Positions 50,235 to 62,727 of a stretch of DNA of 64,000 bases are shown here, one piece after another; position 1 is the stretch's first letter, and every line of letters starts with the position of its first letter. The notes beneath the pieces are model-generated. The model saw nothing but the letters and a program-made list of their open reading frames with translations. It was not told the origin of the DNA and made no database searches. Source of the DNA: Panaeolus papilionaceus (lineage: Eukaryota > Basidiomycota > Agaricomycetes > Agaricales). Made by a program: the position numbers and the translations under genes. The DNA lies in contig JADNRZ010000009.1 in the NCBI GenBank assembly GCA_015501605.1, positions 1,302,001 through 1,366,000 of the forward strand. The letters are read 5' to 3'.

Positions 50235-50984
50235 TTAACGGCTTGGTGAACGAGACCTCGACTTGCTGTGCCGTGGAGATACTGAACGTGACTCGCTACG
50301 ACGTTTCGGAACACGACGTTTACGATCTCGCTCAAGGGAGCGAGAAGATGAAGAACTTGACGAATCACTATCCAAATCAGAGTCTGAATCGGAGCTGGAC
50401 GAATCCGACTCGGATGAAGAGTCGGAATCAGTATCAGAGTCGGATGAGGAGCGAGAGTGAGACCTGCAAGAAGTGTCAATTAAAGCGTTGTAATAGAGGG
50501 GATGTTCAATTTACTAACCTCTTCGTCTTCTTGCGTGGCGCCTCTTCTTTCTCCTTCCCTTTACTGCTACTAGCCTTTGCCCGCTCCTTCTCTTTATCAG
50601 CTAATATCCTGTTTGCTGTGCCATGTCTGTATAAAATAAAATCCCCGTATGATTGAGAATATTTTAACTACAAAGAGGGTGGTTGAACGAACGGTGTTTT
50701 GAACTCCTCTGGAACTTCGACAGATGGCTTCCCTTCTGCCTTCAACTTCGCCAGCAGTCCTGGCTTTTGTAATTGCTGTGTACGGGAAGGGCGGGTAACA
50801 TATGGGCGACTGTTTTTGCATTCGAATGTAAAGTGACCTGAATCAAAATGTCACCAAGTTAACTATGCAATATTGAGCATCAATGCGTGAAAAGCATACC
50901 TTTCCCCAGACACTTCTGGCAGACCGTAGAGCTCGTTGCGCGAGTTTGTGTATGGCGTCCTCCGTGTGGTGCGTATTTTGACAT
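50235..50984 (-). CDS. Zinc-knuckle protein with SR-rich tail, ZCCHC10-like
   Basis: The start MSKYAPHGGRHTQTRATSS at 50984 is followed by one CCHC zinc knuckle, CQKCLGKGHFTFEC (C-x2-C-x4-H-x4-C), then YVTRPSRTQQL. The rest is charged and disordered: KEKERAKASSSKGKEKEEAP, a long Ser/Asp alternating run encoded near 50340-50460, and an arginine-serine tail (RRSESRSVSPRHSKSRSRSPSR). The stop is at 50235-50237. Three introns. Human ZCCHC10 and its fungal relatives have this order of knuckle and Ser-rich tail and are thought to act with RNA in the nucleus, but the exact role is not established. About 180 residues. Confidence 0.82.
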
Positions 50985-51459
50985 AATTTCAGGTGTACGA
51001 ACGAAGATTTAAAATGGTTGAATTTAAGGACAACAATGACAACTGCTGAATGAACTTCCAAGTTGACGCTCACTGCCACAGAGCTTGGAGGTTGTGACGT
51101 CGTACAGTCGTCACGCTACTAGTGACAGCCTGATGACTCCTTGTCTGCAACTTTGCTTGTCCGTTTCAACCTAAACTTGGCAAAGACCCTCTCCACTTTG
51201 TGATCCACCGATTCTGCTGCTATTGGCTGGACTTTTTATCTTGGGCGTCTATCGAACCTACATCTTCACTTAAAAGTTACTCCGCTATTATTGCTATCTG
51301 GACGATCTAGGATGGGCCCCAAGGTGTCAAAGTCCAGTAATGCACTGCATCAGTCAGTTATGGGCCATTCCTGACCAGCACCGGGTTGTACAGGCTGATC
51401 AATCGAGTCATGGCCCATGACTAGTTTCTCAAGGGCCAAACCTCCTGCCGAACTATAAA
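50985..51459. other. Divergent spacer, ZCCHC10-like gene and unknown gene
   Basis: 475 bases between head-to-head genes. It contains TGACGTCG near 51096-51103, a one-base variant of the CRE palindrome, and a TATAAAA at 51455-51461 that touches the start region of the right-hand gene. No coding segment seen. Confidence 0.4.
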
Positions 51460-52756
51460 ATGAACCTGCCATCTTGTGAAACCTTTATTCAAACCACACC
51501 CATGGGCGGAAGTGCATTCTCTGAGCGCCTCTCGGCCGCAGCCTTTCCTCGACTACCTCCTCCAGTATACTGTTCACTGAAGGCCCGTCTATTACCCTTA
51601 CTCCAACAACATTACTCATATGTCGGTGTTCCTGAAGAAGAACCCGAAAAATTAGACCATGGAGATATTGATTTTATCGTCGCTGAACCAAGGGACCCAA
51701 CCGTCAATCAGGTACCCCACCAAATCATTCAAGAAGCTTTGGGTGCATGCGACGTTATTGTGGTGAATGGCAACCCGACCACCAATTATGCTATCCCAGT
51801 TGAGGACGGAGAATGGGCTCAGCATGGGTTCCTTGACCTTGAGAATGGCTATCGCACGAATTGCGATGGTGGAAAGATTTACTACCAGGTAAGCAGAAGG
51901 ATCGAACCTGACCCACAGTGATGCTGATCAACTTTCCTAGGTGGACGTACACGTCTGCCCAGACCGTTTGGAATGGCAATATATCCTATACACTCACTCC
52001 TACGGGTGTCTCAACAGCTCCCTAGGTCTCCTAGCGCGCAAAAATGGGTTGTCTTTTGGCGCTCACGGTCTTAAGGTTGAGGTTGCCAAACGAGAAAACT
52101 ATCTTCGGCTCACTCAATCCTTTGAGGACGTTCTTCAGTTTTTCGGGCTCTCCTTCGAAACCTACAAGGCCGGGTTTTCCACCAAAGATGATATTTTCAA
52201 GTGGCTTGCGACATCCAAATATTTTGACGTGACACTGTTTTCCTCGGACTGTACAGCACCCAACCCTAGAAAGTCCAACATTAAACTGGAATCATTTTAC
52301 CATTTCGTGGCCCGACAAGCCCAATCAACCTCTTCTGAGGGCCCGGAGACCACTCCGGTGGAGGACCTGGAGGCCAGGAAAAAGCGCGTCGTTAATGAGG
52401 CACTCGAATTCTTCGACAAGTACCAGGCATACCTCGACAAGTGGCAAGAGTACGAAAAGCAGCAGGCGGATCGCCGACTCGCTGATGCCCAACGATTAAA
52501 GCAGCGCAAACTTTGGTCAGGAAGTCGGGTCCACGATTGGGCAGCCATGAACGGCTATTGGCTTGGAGTCAAGAAAATTATGGACGTAATCCGCAAACGA
52601 TTGGGGGGCGACGACGCCATCATTGCCTTGATAGATGAGCAGGGCGAAGAATCGGTTCGTGCCCTTGTGATCCAAGTCAGAGACGAACTTGGTATCGTCC
52701 CCAGACCGCCTGATAGTGTGTCGACACCCACCATTGTCGCTCCTACAGCAGCATGA
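51460..52756 (+). CDS. Conserved-looking fungal protein with a DHGDIDF motif, unknown
   Basis: Two exons, 51460 to about 51888 and about 51941-52756, joined as YYQVDVHVCP across a GTAAGC to CCTAG intron. About 415 residues, soluble, no signal peptide. The N-terminal part has FSERLSAAAFPRLPPPVY and then EEPEKLDHGDIDFIVAEP, which resembles the aspartate pair of minimal nucleotidyltransferases. NGNPTTNYAIPVEDG and VDVHVCPDRLEWQYILYTHSYG follow. The second half has a charged helix (YLDKWQEYEKQQADRRLADAQRLKQRKL) and ends APTAA. I cannot name the family. A nucleotidyltransferase fold is a hypothesis based on GDIDF and VDVHV as three possible metal ligands. A second Met at 51502 (MGGSAFSER) may be the true start. 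Confidence 0.75.
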
Positions 52757-52929
52757 GTTGGGATATTACCACTCCATATCTCTTAGACCGCTTTCAAGAC
52801 TAGTTCTGACCCGTACGGTGTTTTGGAGAGCAAATTGCTCATCAAACACAGCCTTGTTGTAACAACACGTCCTGTCTTCTTTGATACGCATGACAACTTG
52901 ATACGGAATACTGTATATACATAGCACCC
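52757..52929. other. Short convergent 3' region
   Basis: 173 bases between the stop of the DHGDIDF protein (+) and the stop of the F-box protein (-). The two 3' UTRs probably overlap here. Confidence 0.4.
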
Positions 52930-54495
52930 TTATATCTCATACCCATCGAAGTCTAAAATCTCGATACGTGTCCATCCGCTCACTAAGCACAGCCTACCTC
53001 GAACACCGTCAAATGTTAGCATATCCCTAGACTGCATCCGATCAGGCATTTTGAGCGCCTTAACGTGCATCTCGGGCCTCGAGGACTGTAGGTTTCGGAT
53101 GCTATGGGCAAGAACAACAGGTCCTGGGAGGGAATGGGTCACGGCCAAGCACGTCTCCGAGTTGGCAGAGAGAGCTAAACTTGTTGTAGCAATACCTATG
53201 TCTAGAACTCGCTGACATTTGAGATTTAATCCGAGAGCACCCTGACTACTAAGCTGGGCTTCGAACAGGTGGAGACCAATTTTCGACGTCCACGACGTAC
53301 GGGAGCGATTGACGTATACAAGCGCCAGAAACATAACACGAGTATCGTCGATTGTGGGAGATGTGATCGGAGACGAGTGTCCGGCGACTTGGATGCTCGA
53401 AACTGTGAAAAGGTATAAACCTGTGTGAGATCGTGTAAGAGGTCGAGTTGACCTCCAAGGTCGACAAGGATTAAGGATGGGGAGGGGGTACACTTCGATG
53501 TGTGTCTGCTCCCTCATGGCAAATAAGAAAAAGAGGTATTTCGGAGTGATGATGTACCTCATGCTGTTCAAATCCGCTAGAGACTGTATGTGAGACTGGA
53601 AGGTGTCAGAACACTGGGGGAAATCTAGGAATGACAGGCACATACGTGCATCGGTACCGGAACAACGCTACACGACGGGATATGAATCAACTCGATTAGA
53701 TCGTCCCGCGAAGTGAATTCATTGATCGGCAAGAGCCAGTCACAAGCCATTTTAATGCAGGTAATTGAACGGGCGGGTATTGCTAAGTGAAGCTTCACGG
53801 AAGGCATCTTTCCAAAACGGGCCTTTAGAATAACGCTTGTGTAAATGAAAAAGTAGTTTATTAAAACGAAACATGGGAATAAATGCTTTGAAAGTGAACC
53901 TACATTCTTTTGGGCCGTGCAGAGACGAACGAGACCCAGATCGTATCTTGACCTTCATTATCCGCATTGGTCTGGTGACTGACGTATCCTGAATTTTGGA
54001 CGAGTGTCGGGCATTGGTAGGTCATGATGGGGGTGTTCATGTCACCCGAATCCAGATCGTACCATGAAATACCGTCACGCTTTACGAGCTGCAGGTACCG
54101 CCCAGATATGACGGTAGCGTCAAATTCGTAGGTGGGCAAGCTGTGCGGGAACGACCTTCTGATGTAGTGAGTCGGTGTCTCTGGCCTCCAGTTCCATTCG
54201 ATTCGTGACGCACGAGCGAGAAGAGATTCGAGGCGATGTCCATGGAGGGTATGAAGGGGGACGGGCGGGAGTAGATATTTGGACTTTTGATACACATTGA
54301 GCCATAATGCAGTATCGTGGCTAGCTCCCAGCAAACGTTTGCAAACCTGGTATGTATCAGTCATGGCGCCATAACTACAGGAACCCCGAAGAAACGCACC
54401 GAGCGACAACGAACAATGTCAGTGACTCTCAGATGAGCCAAAATTTCGAGTATAACATCTACTGGAAGGTCGTCGAAGTGTATAGTCCCTCCCAT
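52930..54495 (-). CDS. F-box protein, agaricomycete type
   Basis: The F-box stands at the N-terminus: MGGTIHFDDLPVDVILEILAHLRVTDIVRCRSVCKRLLG, interrupted by an intron (GTGCGT to TACCAG, 54340-54399). F-box proteins bring substrates to SCF ubiquitin ligases. The remaining 430 or so residues form WD/Kelch-like repeats of low similarity, with RIEWNWRPETPT, ATVISGRYLQLVKRDGISWYDLD and QDTIWVSFVSARPKR. VILKARFGKMPSVKLHLAIPA and GHSSPITSPTIDDTRVMFLALVY follow, and the protein ends ILDFDGYEI at 52930-52932. The join at 53900-53830 is phase-checked (ARPKRI/VILKARFG, 68-base intron). Mushroom genomes carry many such F-box genes, so the substrate cannot be guessed. Confidence 0.82.
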
Positions 54496-57400
54496 CGTTT
54501 TGGTGATAAACCTAGAGCTGATAGCTGAAGTAGGACACTATTAAATTCAAATCAACCTGCTGGCGAATCCTGTAATCACTCCGCTTACCCAAAAAGCAAC
54601 CGAAATACCGGTTCCTAACAGCGTCCTCGAAAAACGGAACGCAGAAGGTCCAAGTGGCAGAGCAAGAAGACAAGAAAAGTCAGCAATAAAAAGGTGACCC
54701 ACGAACTCTATCGTTCTGGCTTATGTATGGCGATCCACAAGTGTGGGGAGCTGCACTCTGAGCTGGGAGTCCGAGACCAGACTAGACCTGCCGTTTTTGG
54801 CGGGCATGCTACATTTACGTCTCAACTCGCTGGGGCCCTGATGCTTTTTATCGGTCAAAATGGCAGACTTCCTGCTGGCATGCCAAGTGGGGCTTCGCCT
54901 ATCTTGCCCCGCGTTCGATTTTGGGTCAAGACCCGGTTTAATGTGTCCACATTCCTTCGTAAAATAGCAGGTCCCCCTGGAGCTCTATGGGGTATTATCT
55001 CTATTACATGAAGACGCCCTTCATTCCAAGTCTGGTGCTTATGACCAACGACAGCAAGGATTGCATAAGAGTTATTTGACTTGTTGCTGAAATGTATTTT
55101 TGGCTTGGACCTCCTGCCCTGGATGTGATGAACACGGGGGAAAAGAAGCCGTTAAAAGCGAAGTGATGAATGTAGGGCTCGAAGGCGGACAACGGAGTTG
55201 AAATCAATTGAAGGAGGGTAAAATCGGGTCAAATAGGCAAAAAATTTGGGATAATGTATCTCAGTGTAGAAGAATGCCCACTTGCGATCGGATGGGGGTT
55301 GTATGTAGGACACTCAGCACATATGTCTCGAAAAGATTAGATGCAAGTTCAGAAGAGGAAATTAACCGACCATCGCATGGCCAGGGTCCGACACAGCCAC
55401 CAAAACACACCCATTGCTCAGACAGCATGTAATAGGGTCATGAGGCCTGAAAGACTTTATGAACTTGCCCTTCAAATTTCCTGAATGGTCCAGGTTTCTA
55501 CCACATCATGCATAGGTGCGTATGCTAGTTCTCGCCGTCGAATATCTCCCGTCCATTCATCTCGCAGCTCTCCGGTAACTATCGAGAATCCAATGGATAG
55601 GGAGTGAACCAATGACCCCATGCTAGTGGTGTACGGTGATAACCCAGGGATGTACAGGGCAGTTTGCTGACCAGACGCAAACCTTATGCTCCTGGATCTT
55701 CAAAATACAGATGTGCTAAGAAGTGCTAGAAGTCACGAACTACCCTCGTTTTATCTTCCCTTGTGGAACCATCTATGTACTCGAGGCTTTATCTCAACAC
55801 GGCCCTGGCATAATTCTCGTCAATACAGTATCAGTCGATTCGCTTCTTTTCCGCGTTTCTCCCTCGATCCACCCTTGTTTACGCGTTTTAATTAAATTCT
55901 CTCGAAACACCCAGGTACCCACATCATCGTCTCTCCGAACACCGATAAAATGCATCATATCCACAATATTCTCTGACAACTGAGAGTCCAGCAAGGTTAT
56001 GTTTTTTTTTTTTCGCATTGCGATGACAAGACGTGTGCCTTTTGTGTGAAAGAAAGACAATAACAGCTCCTATACTTTGCCCTATGGAGAATGGCAGATG
56101 ATTACTTGTTAGCCTCTGCATATTGCAGCCTATCTGATGAAATTGCTTCCCGAGTGTGAAGTTGGTAGGTATCTTATCCGATGTCGAGCATGTCCGTTAA
56201 TCGCGGCAACGACATGTTTTCGAACAAGGTAGATAGTCTTGAGGCGTGGTGGAGCCTCGAATGCTTCGAATGCCCCTTTTACTTGCCTGCCATTGTCTTC
56301 CTCAGAGCCAACATGCGGTTAATGAGTGCATTATCAAATCTTGAGTATAATTGGTGATACAAATGCCTTCGGAGTAAGCTGTCCGGTCTAGGTGAGCAGG
56401 AAACGCCTTTGAACACTGAATTTGCTCACAGCTACTCTTTACCATCCCAACCGGTTACTATCGCGAGCGGTCGATACATGTATGAACGTAATAGCAGACT
56501 TTGGTCGAGTGTCAAGAGTGAGACGTTCCGGTGCATGTATGTGCGAAGCCTAGGTCGTGACAAATTAACAGCGGCGCCTGACTTCTCGAGGTATCTTCAT
56601 TGAGTCGACAAGCCGTTACGGGACCCATCTATCTCTGCTCTGTCGCTTAGCCCAACTAAAATTGATAGCAGGAAATCTCAGGCACTTCAAGTAGCTACTT
56701 CAACGCAGATCGTCTAATTGAAGAATTAATCGAACTCTCTGTTACTTAACCCAATAATCCCCTTCATTACAGGCCCTTTCCACCGAAGACGTACCACAAG
56801 GAATTGACATAAGATTGCATATCTTCGTTAACAAAGCCCTCTTCTTTTACCTCGACCCAATTTTGCCGTCCTGTAACGTGAAAGGCTCTCAGCCCATATC
56901 AACTCGAACATGCCAGTAGGCCAGTGGACGTCTCACCGGCATAAAGCCAGACATAACTTCCCTTCAATCACGCAAACAAATCTGTAACTGACCCACAAGG
57001 CGGTAGCGTCGTCAAGAAGCCAATGCGATGCATCAACGATTCACAGGCGCCGGTGCCGACACTCTCCTACCTGCTCCCCTCGTGAGTATCCCAACCCGAG
57101 AAAACGGGCTGTCATCCATTCGCTCTTATCGTCCTGGAAACAGTGGGTGGTTAAGGGAGCATTGGAGGTGTAAGATCCCTCGAGGTGAGCGCCATTAAAT
57201 TCGAGCATCTTATCTTATCTAATTAAGCATGATCAACTTCGCCCTCCTTCCTCCCCCAGCTTCGAGGCTCATGCAAATAGGGACAATCCGCCTTTATATT
57301 TTATCTATTCGCACACGTCTGTGTCGGCAGCAGAACTAATAACAGGTTACACATCATATACAGCACAACTTGAATCTGATCATCGATAACCAGCCTCACC

Positions 57401-58393
57401 TGGTACACAGGTGTGGGTCACAACGCTGATTGCAAGAAACTTGAACAAGACGTTTACATGACGAAAATGGACTGGATGCCGCTCGATTGATGTACGATTC
57501 ACATAATCGAGCGTCTAACGCACCATCAACTAGCGAGCGCAACGGCTTTGAGCAGGCCGAGAAGGCCGAACCATGTTTGGAAGCACGTTTGGCGTGTAGC
57601 GATTCATTTACAGCCCCGATTGTGTCCTTCAATAGTACTCTGGTAATAGGAACAGAGCACACACGTTCACGAAGGTACCTTCGTAATAGGCATTATGTTG
57701 TCGTCTGTAGACATATCTCTAAATATCCCTCACTGCATCCCCATCTCAGCACCTCGCGCCAATAATACCCTCGATCAATCAAGCATCGAGCTGCGCAATG
57801 ATGCATCCTGCAGAGTGAGTGAGTGAATGATCAAAAGCACATAGGTACCACACCCCTCCCTGCACGCAATTAAAGCAGCAGCCTCTCGCAGCGCGAGTAT
57901 AGATAGCTCCGAGCATCACCTCAGAATTTAAATCTAAAAATAACCCATCTAACCTTCGTTCTCACCGTTTCTTCACTCAGTGCTCATGCACACCCCACGG
58001 CCGATGACTCGCCTGGAGGGGATCCCGAATAGCACGACCGTGCTGGCCATTGGTCGCCGTCTTGCTGACTTACCTGACCTTGGCACGCACTCATGATCAC
58101 AAAAGCAGATAAGAAACCTGCGTGCGCGGCGAGGTCTATTGAATAGTTGCCCAATACAAAAACTGAATGGAAAATGCGCCCGGTTGCCTCAGGGTAAGCT
58201 TCACTTGATGTCACCCACTGCCTGCGGGCCATCCGAGGCTTTGCTATACTTAGCCTCACCACCGGGCTCGTTTCATACCGCACCCTTTCCCCTTTCTTTC
58301 TTTTCTTGTTACCCTTACTACCATTGCCATTACCTCGACCCCGAGCTAGCGCTTTCGACTACATCACTCGACATTTCGCGAATTCAGCCAGAC
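54496..58393. other. Gene-poor interval between F-box and Sec14 genes
   Basis: About 3.9 kb without a gene I can support. It contains a T-run at 55999-56012 and several open frames of 60-105 codons with no motif or splice support. No tRNA or transposon signature was seen. The last 400 bases, with pyrimidine-rich tracts near 58250-58330, are probably the Sec14 promoter and leader. Confidence 0.5.
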
Positions 58394-59773
58394 ATGTCTC
58401 AACCGGAGCTCACGCCTCAACAAGAATCGACGCTAGCTGAGTTTCGAAAAGATCTGTACGGGGAGGGAATACTGCATGATGGCGACTCCATTGGGACGGA
58501 TGATGCGACGTTGTTGTGAGTTCTGCCATTCAAGAGAGGTGGACGGTCAGACTAAACTAATGAGGGCCTCCGCTTAACCACTCCTATGCCAGACGCTTCC
58601 TCCGTGCTCGTAAATTCGATCTCACAGCCTCAAAGAAGATGTTCAAAGACTGTCAAGAGTGGAGGAAGACGGTGGAAGGTGTGGGTATCGACGAGTTGTA
58701 CAGGACCATCGACCCTTTCGATGTAAGTCATATGCAATGCATAAGCGGCGCAGCGCTCTCGAGTCTCGAGATTCGTAATTACTCATCCCGAGCACTCTTT
58801 TTACTTCCAATTGCGTCTAGTACCCTGAACGTGAAGCAGTATGGGAATGCTGGCCCATGTTTTTCACAAGACGGACAAGGTGAGTGCTATTTCGTTGATT
58901 TAAATAATCATAATGATCAGCTTAAAGCCGATAATCCCCAATAATCAAAAAAATAATACATTGGTATTCGAAATTCGAAACGAAAAAAATGGTAGCAAGG
59001 ACGTCCGATCAATATCGAAACACTGGGAGGACTCGACCTGAATAAATTGTACAAAAGCTGCACGCCAGAAAAGCATTGGCAAAGTGTTATTGTGACGGCG
59101 GAATCGGTGAGCTGTGTTTTGAAAAAATGTGAACGAAGGGGAATGAATGTTTGATTGTTAAGCTCGCTCGAGAAATCCTCCCTGCGGCTAGTCGTGCGGC
59201 GGGCAAACCGATTGGAACGAATCTCGTTATCCTCGATCTCAAAGGATTTGGGTGAGTGGTGGCGCAATGGGAAGGGTGATGTCAAATAGAGCGCTAATTG
59301 GATGCTAGATTGGGCGCATTTTGGCAAATGAAATCACTAGCTCGAATGTCGTTCCAAATGTCGCAAGACTACTATCCAGAAACGTGAGTTGAAGATGATA
59401 AACCTCATTGGGAAGAGGCTAATATTGTATCGGGGATAGGATGGGCCAACTGGCGATTATTAATGCGCCTTCGACGTTTACGATGATCTGGGGTGCAGTG
59501 AAGCCATGGCTATCGAAAGAAACGGTGGCGAAGATCGACATTTTGGGTAGCGATTACCAGAAAGGGTTGCTGGAAGTGGTAGATGCGGAGAATTTGCCAG
59601 CGTTTCTGGGAGGGACGTGCACATGTGCGGACGAAGGGGGATGTCACATGAGCTTTGCTGGTCCATGGAAGGAAGGAAGGGTTGGTTGGGGTCCTAATAG
59701 CAAAAAGACAACTGAGAAGTCTTCGAATGATGCAGATGGTGTCGAGAATGTGGTGGTGACGGTGAATGTTTAA
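58394..59773 (+). CDS. Sec14-type phosphatidylinositol/phosphatidylcholine transfer protein, with one frame break
   Basis: Sec14 proteins exchange phosphatidylinositol and phosphatidylcholine between membranes and sustain Golgi secretion. The start MSQPELTPQQESTLAEFRKDLYGEGI at 58394 leads to the CRAL-TRIO N-domain with [31 protein letters not shown]. The lipid-binding domain has GRPINIETLGGLDLNKLY, LVILDLKGFGLGAFWQMKSLARMSFQMSQDYYPE and LAIINAPSTFTMIWGAVKPWL. It continues KIDILGSDY and ends LPAFLGGTCTC with stop 59771-59773. Six exons. In exon 3 (about 58821-58879) the frame starts YPEREAVWECWPMF but must end HKTDK to join QGRPINIET. The exon has 59 bases where 60 are needed, and the run of five T at 58860-58864 is the likely spot. 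Without that break the protein has about 300 residues. As written it would be truncated early. Confidence 0.85.
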
Positions 59774-60710
59774 TGGTGCTTCCTCATAATGTTCAACCTT
59801 GGTCCCTGCGTAGAAACCCATACTCCTACTGCTACTTTCTCCACTACTGTATTGATTATGCCGAATATGGATATTAGATGATCAGGCTGAGTGAACGAGA
59901 GTCAGAAGAAGAAGATAGATGCGTAGGAGGATGATGCGCTTTGAGCAATTGAAAGTCTGAAATGCAAAGCGGAAGACCTGGCGAAAGTGGTCGGTGGCAT
60001 GGTTGGTTACGAGGCGGAGAGCAGGCATAGTGATAAGATTGTAGGAGAAGAGAGGGAAAGTTGGAGTATTGAGTAGTACTTGGTCCTTCCGTAACAATAT
60101 AAAGGTCTTTTTGTGTTTTTGTTAGGAAAGCAACAGTCGACAGGCGGGGAATGCTAGGACCAGTAGGGAAATATACGAATTTAAATTGAGTGGGGATACA
60201 GATGAGGTGGAATATAGATTCCGCAGAGCATTGGTGGTTTTTATCTGATTGGGCCCGGTATGCTCCTCCGAGTTAATTGGGGATTCATGCTTTTCTGTAG
60301 ATAGAACCCAGGTAGAATTCTCATGATATTCCGAGAATATAACATCGATATGAATAACCCACTCGACTCTTTTATTTCTCAGAGTCACTCCTCTGCTCGC
60401 CGGGGTGTTTGGTGAACTCGAGGGTGTCAAAACAGATGCTTTGATTAGGTAAGCACAGGTCGGCTATTGCCAAGAAAGGGTCGCGGTCATTGTTCTTTCT
60501 ATTGTACTGGCGTATTCTGCTGTTGAGCTCAAGCTCTTCTTGTTTTTTATTTAAATATCGAGGTATGTGAGTTTAATTTGACCTTTCCCTTTCCTTCATC
60601 TGTCTCTCTGCCGCTCTTTCTTGGTGTGCAATTGCAAGGTTGAACCTTGCTCTTTGTCATTTCTTTCTTTCCTAATATTTCACCCTTTTTATCTTTAACG
60701 CCTGGTCGTC
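59774..60710 (+). other. Spacer between Sec14 and glucanase genes
   Basis: 937 bases with the Sec14 3' UTR and the glucanase promoter. The final 170 bases are pyrimidine-rich (TTTATTTAAATA at 60546-60557, then CT-rich to the ATG), as usual near strong fungal starts. A minus-strand frame of 102 codons (60122-60430) shows no coding character. Confidence 0.45.
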
Positions 60711-62727
60711 ATGCATCCTAACGCTCTACTCTCTTATTTAACGGCAGTTATTTCTATCTCAAGTGCTGCTTTTATTCCGATTCAAAGAGTCAGAATAGAA
60801 AATGCTATTCCTATTCCTCATGAAAGAAGGGTTTGGAACTATGATTATGGTCGAACCAGATTACCAGCTCTATTACCCTCATTAACGATCATCCAAAATA
60901 TACCTACCAACGTACCTTCTACCTCACCTGTGCCATCCTCATCTGCTGTTCCGGTCGAATCATCTGCTCCAGTTTCCATCGAGTCAACTTCAGCCTCACC
61001 TTCGGTGTCAGCCACCCAGGCCTCGGTCCCTTCATCTGCCCCGGCTACACAGGCCACTATCTCCAATAACTCTGGAAAATATGTCGTGGCTCATCATATG
61101 GTCGGAAATACCTACCCCTACACTCTCAAGGACTGGGCCGAGGATGTTACTCTTGCAACAGCAGCTGGAATAGATGGTTTCGCACTCAACACTGGTAGAG
61201 ACGTTTGGGAACCAGAACGTATCGCAGACGCGTAAGTTGATCTTTGCCTCTTCTTTGACCCTTTGTGCTGATATTCTAAAAGATACGAAGCTGCTAAGCT
61301 GTCTGGTACTGGCTTCAAGCTCTTCCTCTCCCTTGACATGACGTGAGTTGCATTTATACGCGTAAAATCACATTGACTCTAAGATCCTTTCCAGTTCCTT
61401 GCCATGTGGCTCTGCTCAAGACGCCCAGAATCTCCGTGATCTGGTCAAAAAGTACATTGACCACCCCAACCAGATGCAATACGACAACAAGGCTGTCGTC
61501 TCAACCTTTGCCGGAGATACCTGTACATTCGGTCAGGGCAGCACCCCAGACGCATGGAGGTCCCAATTTACTCAGCATAGCGACCTTAATGGCAAAATCT
61601 ACTTTGTTCCCTCATTTTTCGTCGACCCCGCCAAGTTTGGCGAATTCTCTGGTGTCATGCATGGTGATTTCAACGTAAGCTTGACCTTCATATTTGCGCT
61701 GTTTATTTCCTAACTTTGACCATTAGTGGAACTCCGGTTGGCCCATCCAAGTCACCACCGGCTTCGCCCAACAAGCTGCCGCTCAAGCCTCGGCCAACGA
61801 AAAGTCTGGCATCACTCTTCGTGTTGTCACGGGTGCCACAAGTGCAGCTGCTCATCTCGAGAAAGGTCTTCAGGACGCCCTCATTAATACCTTGAGCGAG
61901 CAAGGTTTGGCACTCAGCAAGTTCATCGGTTCCACGGATTCAGATGACCAGCATATCAACGGGCTTTCTGCCTTGTCGAATAACGCTGAGCGAACCGGCG
62001 CAGCGAAGCAGTTGTATATGGGTTCTGTATCACCGTGGTTCTTTACTCATTACGGACCTGATACCTTCAACAAGAACGTAAGTTATAGTTTATTTTGGCT
62101 TTTCAATCTCTCTAATTATCTTTCTAGTTCGTCTACCTCTCCGATCAACACCTCTATTCCAAACGCTGGGAATCCATCATCGATGCTCGTGATAACTTTG
62201 ACATTATTCAAGTCCTCAGCTGGAACGACTACGGCGAGTCTCACTACATCGGCCCCATCAAAGGCGATCAGCCCAAGAGTCAGGCATGGACCGACGGAAT
62301 GGACCACACTGGCTGGCTCGAGCTCACAGGCTACTACGCCGCCGCATTCAAGACAGGTCAATTCCCAACTGTCGACAAGGACAAACTCTTTATGTGGTCC
62401 CGCCCTCACCCCGCCAAGGCATCTGCCCCCGACCCCGTTCCTCAACCCACCAACTACGAGTTGTTTGAGGACACTGTTTGGGCCGTTGTAATGGCCACCG
62501 CCCCTTCCACCGTCAACCTCGCTACTTCGGCCACCAACACCAAGTCTTTTGAGGTGCCCGCTGGTGTTTCCAAACTTGCCATGCCGATCTCTGCTGGTGG
62601 AATTATGAAGGGCAATATTGTGCGTGATGGCAAGGTTGTTTTGGAGCTTAACCCTACGCAGTTCCAATTCCAGGGAAGCCCGAAAACTTACAACTACAAT
62701 GCCTTTGTAGCCCATGCTTCGGCTTAG
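60711..62727 (+). CDS. Secreted alpha-1,3-glucanase, glycoside hydrolase family 71
   Basis: GH71 enzymes (mutanases) cut alpha-1,3-glucan of fungal cell walls, used in cell separation or attack on other fungi. The start MHPNALLSYLTAVISISSAAF is a signal peptide. A Ser/Thr/Pro/Val-rich linker follows to about residue 120 (VPSTSPVPSSSAVPVESS). The catalytic domain opens with YVVAHHMVGNTYPYTLKDWAEDV and GIDGFALNTG. It continues FKLFLSLDMT, KIYFVPSFFVDP, WNSGWPI, YMGSVSPWFFTHYG, FDIIQVLSWNDYGESHYIGP and HTGWLELTGYYAAAFKTG. The acidic residues of SWNDYGESH are the likely catalytic site. The C-terminal beta domain ends YNYNAFVAHASA at TAG 62725-62727. Four introns. About 590 residues. The linker placed before the catalytic domain, without a visible carbohydrate-binding module, is a little unusual. 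Confidence 0.95.

Noticed and set aside
54694..55011. 105-codon plus-strand open frame
   Set aside because: No motif, no splice signals and mixed composition; about what chance gives in a 3.9 kb island.
60122..60430. 102-codon minus-strand open frame
   Set aside because: Lies between the Sec14 3' UTR and the glucanase promoter, and the composition looks random.
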